Shown here piece after piece: positions 1 to 5,843 of a stretch of DNA of 6,710 nucleotides (position 1 is its first letter; every line of letters begins with the position of its first letter). Made by a program: the position numbers and the translations under genes. Origin of the DNA: Leptolinea sp964404415. Its GTDB lineage: Bacteria > Chloroflexota > Anaerolineae > Anaerolineales > Anaerolineaceae. A model generated the notes under the pieces. The model was not told where the DNA came from and did no database searches. It was given only the letters and a program-made list of their open reading frames with translations. The DNA lies in contig CAYOKC010000171.1 of assembly GCA_964404415.1 (NCBI GenBank), forward strand, positions 1-6,710, read 5' to 3'.

Positions 1-391
1 CGCCGGCCGGATAGGAACATTGAACCGTATAGCGGCTGACTGTGTGGAGACCATGATAAATGTTTACGGCTCCAAACCCGAGAATATTCTGGTAGGGATC
101 GGTCCATCCATCGGACCGGACCATTATGAAGTGAAGGAAGATGTGGCCAGTGATGCTGAGGCTTGCTTTTTAAATACAAACGGTATATTGCGGGAAACCT
201 CTAACGGTACAATATATCTAAATTTGTGGGAATCAAACCGCCGGATCTTGATGGAATCGGGTGTGCAGCACATCGAAGTGGCGGGAATTTGTACTGCCTG
301 TAATACCGGAGACTGGTTTTCGCACCGTGCTGAAAACGGGAAGACAGGCCGGTTTGGAGCATTGCTTGCGTTGAATGGAACTAAATGTTGA
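1..391 (+). CDS. pgeF: Peptidoglycan editing factor PgeF (YfiH/YlmD, multicopper-oxidase-like family), 3' part only
   Basis: This is the C-terminal 129 residues of a YfiH/YlmD-family protein. The reading frame is open from base 2 and the stop is TGA at 389-391; the 5' half lies outside the window. Family members are cytoplasmic zinc enzymes. E. coli YfiH edits peptidoglycan precursors by removing wrongly added L-serine, and relatives act on purine nucleosides. What can be seen: the window opens on AGRIGT, which corresponds to the family HAGWRGT motif, and base 1 is compatible with the third base of the zinc-ligand His codon. GIGPSIGPDHYEV (bases about 104-142) matches the family GPxIGPxxYEV block, and FSHRAENGKTGRF near the C-terminus matches FSYRRDGxTGR. 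The upstream metal-ligand His and Cys are not in the window, so activity cannot be judged. It overlaps yggS, which fits a shared operon. The odd point is Arg-Ile where the family usually has Trp-Arg in the opening motif. The identification is firm; the exact substrate is inferred from the family. Confidence 0.9.
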   Translation, partial: AGRIGTLNRIAADCVETMINVYGSKPENILVGIGPSIGPDHYEVKEDVASDAEACFLNTNGILRETSNGTIYLNLWESNRRILMESGVQHIEVAGICTACNTGDWFSHRAENGKTGRFGALLALNGTKC

Positions 392-1119
392 TGAATAGCA
401 TTGCCGGTAACTACAAAAATATCATGGATCGTATTTCCGTTTCGATCCAAAAGGCCGGCCGCAACCCCGGGGACGTCAAGTTACTGGTCGTCACCAAGGG
501 GCAACCGGTTGATAGGATGCTCGAAGCGTATACCGCTGGTGCCCGTTTCTTTGGTGAGAATTACCCCGAAGAAACTGCCGGGAAAATTGAGGAATTGAAA
601 AAACTTGATGGAATAGAGATCCATATGATTGGCCACCTTCAAAGCCGAAAAGTGCGTGTTGTGGCTGATTCATTCAATTGGATGCAATCCATTGACCGCC
701 TTTCAATCGCTGAAAAGCTCGACAGAGAATTACTAATTTCCGGGCGAACCTTGCCTGTTCTTCTCGAGATGAACGTTTCAGGGGAAGAATCCAAAGAAGG
801 ATTTTCTGCCTGGGATTCCAGTCATTGGAAAGACCTTCTACCGGTAATCGAGCAGATCGCTTCTTATAAGACATTGGATATTCGGGGGCTTATGACCATG
901 CCGCCCCTATCATCAGATCCCGCTCAAACACGGCCGTATTTTGCGGCTTTGCGAGAATTGCGTGACTATCTGGCCGGTCAATTCAGGCATATTCAATGGA
1001 CTGAACTCTCGATGGGAACCAGCGGAGACTTCGAAGCTGCCATTCTGGAAGGCGCGACATATATCCGGGTAGGTACGGCCATTATGGGGCCGCGGCCGCC
1101 GAAGAAAATTGGAGATTGA
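385..1119 (+). CDS. yggS: YggS family PLP-binding homeostasis protein (PLPBP)
   Basis: This is a full-length 244-residue member of the YggS/PROSC family, close to the usual 225-245. These are cytoplasmic single-domain proteins with an alanine-racemase-like barrel. They bind pyridoxal 5'-phosphate and keep vitamin B6 and amino-acid pools balanced without a known enzymatic activity. Visible motifs: LLVVTKGQP with the expected Schiff-base lysine K38; FFGEN at 55-59; HMIGHLQSRK at 80-89; NVSGEESKEGF at 130-140; GLMTMPP at 168-174; and SMGTSGD (209-215) followed by IRVGTAIMG (227-235), the phosphate-binding end of the barrel. The start at 385 is preferred because GGA at 377-379 sits 5 bases upstream; an ATG at 391 (residue 3) is an alternative. 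The first 7 bases overlap the end of pgeF, suggesting translational coupling. No key residue is missing. The pgeF-yggS-yggT order is common in bacteria. Confidence 0.95.
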   Translation: MLMNSIAGNYKNIMDRISVSIQKAGRNPGDVKLLVVTKGQPVDRMLEAYTAGARFFGENYPEETAGKIEELKKLDGIEIHMIGHLQSRKVRVVADSFNWMQSIDRLSIAEKLDRELLISGRTLPVLLEMNVSGEESKEGFSAWDSSHWKDLLPVIEQIASYKTLDIRGLMTMPPLSSDPAQTRPYFAALRELRDYLAGQFRHIQWTELSMGTSGDFEAAILEGATYIRVGTAIMGPRPPKKIGD

Positions 1120-1121
1120 GG
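1117..1121 (+). promoter_or_regulatory. Ribosome binding site of yggT, overlapping the yggS stop codon
   Basis: TGAGG at 1117-1121 contains GAGG (1118-1121), 5 bases before the ATG at 1127. The TGA is also the yggS stop codon (1117-1119). This spacing favours the ATG at 1127 over the in-frame TTG at 1109, which would add six unconserved residues and overlap yggS. Confidence 0.6.
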
Positions 1122-1126
1122 ATACT

Positions 1127-1375
1127 ATGGGATTGATTTTGATCACTACACTGTTGATTTTTATCCGGGTTGTTTCGTTTATTGTGCTGGTTGATGTCAT
1201 TCTTTCATATTTTATGAGCCCGTATAATTCCATCCGCGCTTTCCTCGACCGGTTGGTGGAACCTTTGCTGGGACCAATCCGCCGTGTTGTTCCCCCGATT
1301 GCCGGATTGGATTTTTCTCCCCTGGTGTTGATCATTTTGCTGCAAATAATTGAAACGTTGGTCGCTCAGTTGTAG
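1127..1375 (+). CDS. yggT: YggT family integral membrane protein
   Basis: This is a small membrane protein of 82 residues, matching the size of a single-repeat YggT/YlmG protein. It has two hydrophobic segments, about residues 3-29 and 63-80. Between them is the family signature: EP at 45-46, GPIRRVVPP at 49-57 and GLDFSP at 60-65. The family lies in the cytoplasmic membrane (and in plastids as YlmG). It has been linked to osmotic-stress tolerance and, by neighbourhood with division genes in Gram-positives, to cell division or nucleoid distribution; the molecular activity is not known. The ATG at 1127 is chosen for its Shine-Dalgarno sequence. The gene follows yggS with a 7-base gap and is the last of the plus-strand run before the terminator hairpin. 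The family call is secure and the function open. Confidence 0.92.
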   Translation: MGLILITTLLIFIRVVSFIVLVDVILSYFMSPYNSIRAFLDRLVEPLLGPIRRVVPPIAGLDFSPLVLIILLQIIETLVAQL

Positions 1376-1395
1376 GAAGAGATGCTGAAAAACAG

Positions 1396-1425
1396 AAATT
1401 GCCCATTCATAAATATGGGCAATTT
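1396..1425. terminator. Probable bidirectional intrinsic terminator between convergent genes
   Basis: Perfect 11-base inverted repeat: AAATTGCCCAT at 1396-1406 and ATGGGCAATTT at 1415-1425, with an 8-base loop. On the plus strand a run of six T (1423-1428) overlaps and follows the stem, about 20 bases after the yggT stop. On the minus strand the hairpin starts 14 bases after the zinc-ribbon gene stop, and the run AAAAA at 1388-1392 reads as a T run just beyond it. Placed between two convergent genes, it can serve both. Confidence 0.85.
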
Positions 1426-1439
1426 TTTGTTCGAACAAA

Positions 1440-2141
1440 TCAACCCGCGTAGAGAATCCGTCCACATGAGGAACAGATCACGAGACGGTCTGGAGAGCGG
1501 GCCGCCTGCCAGTCTGCGGGAGTCAAGGTTGAACCGCATGCGGTACAGGCCTGGTCAACAACCACTGCCACAGCCAATCCGCGTTTCGTCTTCCGCAATA
1601 TCTCATATTTTTCAAGAAATGAGGACTCTAAATTCTGCACAGCCGCGTTCCGTTCAGTTGTCAGATTCTCTTTTTTCTTTTCAAGTGACGAATTTTCACC
1701 TTTCAATCCAGCTACCCGGGTGGCAAAGGTGGATTCGGCATCCGCAAGTTCTTTGAGCATCTCCCCTTTTTTGCTCTCCAACTCTTCCACCTGCATCATC
1801 GAAGTGATTTGCGCTTCATCCTGACCGGATATCTGTTTTTTCAACGAGGCTATTTCATTTTGCATGTCCTGCAATTCGCGGGGAAGCCGAATCTTGCCAC
1901 CATATAGTGCATGTTCGTCTTCCTGCAGTTTCATCTGGAGCTGGTTATTCTTTTCCTCAATTTTTTTGAGGTCACTGGAATTCGCTGTCAAGTCTGCATC
2001 AAGAATGGAAAGGCGATCCTTAACTTCATTTACGATGGTTTGATCTGCGATCAGCCGCGCGATTTCCTGCTGTCGCAGTGAAATCTGGTCGATCTCAGAA
2101 TCGATCTTTTGCAATCTCGAGAGCTGGAATGCGGGATTCAT
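1440..2141 (-). CDS. Coiled-coil protein with C-terminal C4 zinc ribbon (DUF164 / zf-RING_7 family)
   Basis: The predicted protein is 233 residues, near the usual 240 for this family. Roughly residues 5-170 are a charged, Lys/Glu/Gln-rich helical region expected to form a long coiled-coil hairpin. The C-terminus carries a zinc ribbon with CTAC (C199, C202) and CSSC (C223, C226), ending in GRILYAG; CGRILY is characteristic of the family. All four cysteines are present. Studied relatives include Helicobacter HP0958/FlgZ (RpoN stabilisation and flagellin mRNA binding) and chlamydial CT398/CdsZ, so a nucleic-acid or protein-bridging role is plausible, but none can be assigned here. The ATG at 2141 is preferred: AAAGG lies 5 bases upstream, and the homologous-looking part of the protein begins just after it. 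A longer in-frame start at 2186 would add 15 unconserved residues. The gene is monocistronic in this window, convergent with yggT and divergent from the membrane-protein cluster. Confidence 0.88.
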   Translation of the reverse strand: MNPAFQLSRLQKIDSEIDQISLRQQEIARLIADQTIVNEVKDRLSILDADLTANSSDLKKIEEKNNQLQMKLQEDEHALYGGKIRLPRELQDMQNEIASLKKQISGQDEAQITSMMQVEELESKKGEMLKELADAESTFATRVAGLKGENSSLEKKKENLTTERNAAVQNLESSFLEKYEILRKTKRGLAVAVVVDQACTACGSTLTPADWQAARSPDRLVICSSCGRILYAG

Positions 2142-2146
2142 ATTAA

Positions 2147-2151
2147 CCTTT
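2147..2151 (-). promoter_or_regulatory. Ribosome binding site deciding the start of the zinc-ribbon gene
   Basis: On the minus strand this reads AAAGG, followed by 5 bases (TTAAT) and then ATG at 2141-2139. It supports the shorter start over the in-frame one at 2186. Confidence 0.55.
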
Positions 2152-2198
2152 CGGGGTACCGTTGGGGGAATAAGGCGAAGAAGCAAGAAAGCGATAGA

Positions 2199-2204
2199 AT
2201 TATA
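2199..2204 (-). promoter_or_regulatory. Candidate -10 element for the zinc-ribbon gene
   Basis: The minus strand reads TATAAT, a perfect sigma-70-type -10 box, giving a transcript start near 2192 and a leader of about 50 bases. No convincing TTGACA-like -35 box is seen 16-19 bases upstream, so this rests on the -10 match and its place in the divergent gap. The same AT-rich patch read on the plus strand offers TAGAAT (2195-2200) for the membrane-protein cluster, which would begin transcription almost at its ATG. Confidence 0.35.
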
Positions 2205-2209
2205 TTACC

Positions 2210-3751
2210 ATGAAGAATACGAACCTGACATTTCTCATCGTCCTATTAATAGTGGTATCCGCGGTTCCATGCCTGGCCGGTTTTATTTCGGGAACTTCTG
2301 AACTGATATACAGCGGGGTGGTATTCAATCCGATTGATGGCTACAGTTACCTGGCTAAGATGGAAATTGGGCGCAGCGGTGACTGGCTTTTTACTCTGCC
2401 ATTCACACCTGATCCGGGTGAAGGGCGGTTGTTGTACCCGTTTTATATCGCGGCAGGTCAACTCCAACGAATAATTCATGTGAATACCTCAAATTGGTTC
2501 AATATTCTGCGCCTTGCCGCTTATGGCTTTCTCCTGTGGACCATTGCCAGACTGGTCCAGACAGTTTTCAAAGATTTGGGTCACCTAAAATCGGTCTCAT
2601 TTCTGGTAATAAGCGCCAGCGGGGGACTGGGTTGGATGTTGTTGCCGTTTGGAAAATTTGGCGCCGATTTCTGGGTAGCGGAAGCGTATCCATTTCTTTC
2701 CAGTCTGGCCAATCCGCATTTTCCTCTGTCACTCGGTTTGGCAGTGGGAGTGCTGCTGCTCCTGTCAGGCGAGTTTTCTCCGGCTCGGGCATTCCTCGCC
2801 GGAGTTTGTGGATTGTTCATGTCCATCCTTTCACCATTTGGATTTGCTGTCATGGCTGCGGTTGCCTCTCTGAGTTGGGTATGGGAAAAGGTGGAGAGAC
2901 ACCACACTTCTGCGGTTTCAGTGATTGGTTTTATCCTCTCCGGTTTGCCATACAGTATTTACCAATACTGGGCGGTTCAATCCACACCACAGTTCTCCGC
3001 GTGGACGGCACAAAACCAGACTCCATCACCGGCGTTCTGGGATGTGCTTTTGTCATTTTCTCCCTGGGTGATCCTGACAGCGATCGGGGTGAAGTTTTTA
3101 TTTGAACAAAGGGAAAACCGGATTGTCCGGAAGCTTATTGTCTGGGTGGTGGTTGGATTGTTAATGACCATTATCCCATTCAATTTACAGCGGCGCTTCC
3201 TCTTTGGCATGTTCATACCCATTACCGTATTGGGTATAAAGGCATTGCCACTGGCCGCGGAAAAAATCAAAATGTCAACCAGTAGATTATGGATGATATG
3301 TCTGGTGTTATCCTTTTTAACACCGGTGTTTCTTTTTACTATGACGGTCTTTGCGCCTGTTAGCCATAATCCTCTTTATTTCTACCATTCTGATGAATTG
3401 AAAGCCATCGAATGGTTGTCAACTCAAAGCGGACAACCGGTATCTGTACTAGCTTCCAGTGAAACCGGATTGCTTGTCCCGTCAGTAAAGCGTGTACGCG
3501 TGCTCTATGGGCACCCGTTCGAGAGTTTGAATGCTGAAAACAATAAACTGGCAGTTAACCAGTTTTTTTCCGGAACCATGGATAAGAATAATTGCAGAGA
3601 GTTGATAATATCCAACCACATCAATTGGATATTGGTAGGCCCACGGGAAAACCTGTTGGGGGAATCGTCATTGATCAGACGCATTGAACCTGATAAAAAA
3701 TTCGGAGACGTCTCTTTATACTCCGTGGACCGGCTGTTGGAACATGATTAA
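2210..3751 (+). CDS. GT-C-like multi-spanning membrane protein, uncharacterised (paralogue of the gene at 5833)
   Basis: This 513-residue protein has about ten hydrophobic segments. The first (about 6-26) is followed by an outward loop containing DGYSYLAKM (D43-M51) and GDWLF (57-61). An acidic residue in the first outer loop is typical of GT-C glycosyltransferases, which use lipid-linked sugars. Further landmarks are GGLGW (138-142), NPHF (168-171) and WTAQN (265-269). The last membrane segment (about 362-384) is followed by a soluble, probably extracytoplasmic, tail of about 130 residues. The tail has GHPFESLNAE (434-443) and a short IxWILVGPRE segment. The motif set recurs in the gene at 5833, showing paralogy. 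No strong Shine-Dalgarno sequence precedes the ATG at 2210. The gene overlaps the YfhO-like gene by 8 bases. I do not recognise a named family with certainty; a surface glycosyltransferase is the leading inference, and a non-enzymatic membrane protein cannot be excluded. Confidence 0.8.
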   Translation: MKNTNLTFLIVLLIVVSAVPCLAGFISGTSELIYSGVVFNPIDGYSYLAKMEIGRSGDWLFTLPFTPDPGEGRLLYPFYIAAGQLQRIIHVNTSNWFNILRLAAYGFLLWTIARLVQTVFKDLGHLKSVSFLVISASGGLGWMLLPFGKFGADFWVAEAYPFLSSLANPHFPLSLGLAVGVLLLLSGEFSPARAFLAGVCGLFMSILSPFGFAVMAAVASLSWVWEKVERHHTSAVSVIGFILSGLPYSIYQYWAVQSTPQFSAWTAQNQTPSPAFWDVLLSFSPWVILTAIGVKFLFEQRENRIVRKLIVWVVVGLLMTIIPFNLQRRFLFGMFIPITVLGIKALPLAAEKIKMSTSRLWMICLVLSFLTPVFLFTMTVFAPVSHNPLYFYHSDELKAIEWLSTQSGQPVSVLASSETGLLVPSVKRVRVLYGHPFESLNAENNKLAVNQFFSGTMDKNNCRELIISNHINWILVGPRENLLGESSLIRRIEPDKKFGDVSLYSVDRLLEHD

Positions 3752-5843
3752 GAAAGACCTTCGCTGGTTGTTTCTGTTGACAATATTGATCCCGCTTGCA
3801 GCCTGGGACCGGTTCATTGTCCCCGCGGGAACGGAAATCTCAGATATCATGATCTCCCATTTCCCGAACCTGCTATTTATTCAACGGTCACTGGAAGCCG
3901 GGCAGGGCGTTCCGTTATGGTCGCCGCTGATCCTCTCCGGTTACCCGTTTTCCGCCAATCCATTGTCATCGCTTTGGTATCCCCCAGCCTGGTTGAGCCT
4001 GATATTCCCTTTGCCGTTGGGGATAAACCTTGTAATGGCATTGCATGTTCTGATCGGTGTTTTCGGTTTTTACTTCTTCCTGGGCCAACTGGACCTTGAC
4101 CAGCGCATCAGACTTCCGGGAAGTATGCTGTTTGGTTTATTGCCCGCTGGTTACACCCATATTATTTCGGGTCACTTCACCTGGGTGTGCGCGTCAGCGT
4201 GGTTACCGTGGCTGCTTTATACGTCAGTTAATCGCGATTTAGGGAAATGGAAGAGGACAGGTCTTTTTGCCTTATTCCTTGGATCGATGCTTCTGGCTGA
4301 CATGCGGTTTGCCGCGTATGCCGGTGTTTTCTGGCTGGCGTTTTACTTCATTCAAAAAATCAGGGCGAAAATACCATTTCAGTCATGGCTAACTCAATTT
4401 GCCTCCGGGATATCCCTGGCAGCAGGGATTGGGGCTGCAGTATGGATGCCGCTTTTGGAGTATGCCGGTCTGGGAACAAGAAGCACCATGACTGTGAGTG
4501 ACACTCTGTATCTTTCACTCCCAGCCATACAATTAACAGGATTAGTGGTGCCGGGGCATCCATCCTCCATGGAATGGATCTTTTATCCGGGGGCGATGAT
4601 CCTGTTATTGTTGGTGATCTCTTTTTCCATGGTACGAAAACGGCCGGATATCGGATTCTGGTTGATTACGGGCCTGGCCTTTTTCCTGTGGGCGTTGGGC
4701 GATACCCTTCCAGTTAACCAATTGGTGGCTGAATTACCCGGAATTGCGTTATTACGGGTGCCTTCGCGGGGGTTATATTTTTTCAATATCTCCTTGCTGA
4801 TGGCTGCGTTGATAACACTGGATGAACTGTTGAAAAATAATCCCACCAGGGCGGTTTATCTTCGCCTGGTGACTATCTTTTTTGCCCTAATGGGAATACT
4901 TTTTCAAATTGTCATTGTCCTGGTGGAACCAGAAAAAAACAGTTTCATCCTCTGGCACACCAGTTGCTGGCTGGTTGTCACAACTTTAATCATTGCATAT
5001 TCTTACAGGAAATTGAAGGCGACAGTTTTTTTAATTTTTTTGGGAGTATTTGCTGTAACAGACCTGATGGTGGTGGACATCCGTCTAGCTGAATATCTGT
5101 CAAAAGCAGACGCGCTTCAACCAGGGAAAACGGTAGCTGAGTACGTCATTAACCAAGGAAGAGATTTCAGGGTTTTCTCGCCCTCGTATTCCATTCCTCA
5201 ACAGACGGCCGCGGAAAACTCACTTGAACTGGTTGACGGTATCGATCCGCTGCAACTCAACGCGTATTCCAGTTTTATCCGTAAAGCCACCGGTTTGAAG
5301 GAACACGGTTATTCAGTCACGTTACCGCCTTTTGAAACCGGAGACCCCACGGTAGACAATATTGGAATCAAACCGGACGCAGAGGTTTTTGGTTTATTGA
5401 ATGTGAAATACCTGGTTTCAGCATTCCCGATTGTATCTGAGGGGTGGGTTTACAAGGATACAGTGGACGAAACCTTTATATATGCAAATCCACTGGCAAT
5501 GGGATGGGCATGGGTAGAAAATGCGGAATCCGGTGTTAAAGCACCGAAACAGGTTTTATGTATTACACGCACAGCAAACCGGATAGTGCTTGAGGCTGAA
5601 GGGCCTGGGCGTTTGGTGCTTTCGGAGATCTATTATCCGGGCTGGCAGGCAAGGATTGATAGTCAGTCAACCGAAATCAGTACTGCTTATGACGTGCTGC
5701 GCTCAATTGACCTGCCTGCCGGACAGCATAAAATTGAGTTTATTTACGCACCTGTTCTACTTTTTATAAGCCTGGTTGTCAGTTTGATATCTATTTTCGC
5801 GAGCGGCGTATTGATCTGCAAATGGAACTCTCATGGTAGCTAA
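3744..5843 (+). CDS. YfhO family membrane protein, putative GT-C glycosyltransferase
   Basis: This 699-residue protein begins with a membrane segment (about 8-25). An outer loop follows with SD at 33-34 and HFPN (39-42), then PLWSP (57-61), SGYPFSANP (65-73) and WYPP (78-81), all typical of the YfhO family. Many hydrophobic segments follow, with GH at 143-144, PW at 155-156 and LPGIALLRVPSR at 331-342. A large extracytoplasmic domain (about 455-665) contains DGIDPLQL (498-505), LLNVKYLVS (551-559) and EIYYPGW near 630. A final membrane helix spans about 669-694. B. subtilis YfhO and the Listeria relative GtlB are implicated in adding sugars to lipoteichoic acid from undecaprenyl-phosphate sugars, so a lipid-linked sugar donor is a reasonable inference; the acceptor here is unknown. 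The ATG at 3744 overlaps the preceding gene by 8 bases. An in-frame start at 3684 would add 20 unrelated residues and overlap further. It appears complete, with no frameshift. Confidence 0.85.
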   Translation: MIKKDLRWLFLLTILIPLAAWDRFIVPAGTEISDIMISHFPNLLFIQRSLEAGQGVPLWSPLILSGYPFSANPLSSLWYPPAWLSLIFPLPLGINLVMALHVLIGVFGFYFFLGQLDLDQRIRLPGSMLFGLLPAGYTHIISGHFTWVCASAWLPWLLYTSVNRDLGKWKRTGLFALFLGSMLLADMRFAAYAGVFWLAFYFIQKIRAKIPFQSWLTQFASGISLAAGIGAAVWMPLLEYAGLGTRSTMTVSDTLYLSLPAIQLTGLVVPGHPSSMEWIFYPGAMILLLLVISFSMVRKRPDIGFWLITGLAFFLWALGDTLPVNQLVAELPGIALLRVPSRGLYFFNISLLMAALITLDELLKNNPTRAVYLRLVTIFFALMGILFQIVIVLVEPEKNSFILWHTSCWLVVTTLIIAYSYRKLKATVFLIFLGVFAVTDLMVVDIRLAEYLSKADALQPGKTVAEYVINQGRDFRVFSPSYSIPQQTAAENSLELVDGIDPLQLNAYSSFIRKATGLKEHGYSVTLPPFETGDPTVDNIGIKPDAEVFGLLNVKYLVSAFPIVSEGWVYKDTVDETFIYANPLAMGWAWVENAESGVKAPKQVLCITRTANRIVLEAEGPGRLVLSEIYYPGWQARIDSQSTEISTAYDVLRSIDLPAGQHKIEFIYAPVLLFISLVVSLISIFASGVLICKWNSHGS

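Noticed and set aside
1088..1100. GC-rich palindromic stretch at the end of yggS
   Set aside because: It encodes the Gly-Pro-Arg-Pro-Pro tail of YggS, lacks a T run and is followed at once by yggT, so a terminator is unlikely.
1382..1756. Plus-strand open frame of 124 codons after yggT
   Set aside because: It lies antisense to the C-terminal zinc-ribbon coding region, begins in the terminator hairpin and has no family resemblance.
2261..2281. Possible lipoprotein cleavage site at the N-terminus of the first membrane protein (Cys21)
   Set aside because: Pro precedes the Cys where a small residue is needed, and the paralogue has Tyr at this position.
2494..3105. Plus-strand open frame of 203 codons inside the first membrane protein gene
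   Set aside because: Its composition is irregular and it has no recognisable motifs. The overlapping frame encodes a protein with clear membrane segments and a paralogue.
5026..5042. T-rich run that could look like a terminator tail
   Set aside because: No stem precedes it and it encodes a hydrophobic Phe/Leu/Ile membrane segment of the YfhO-like protein.
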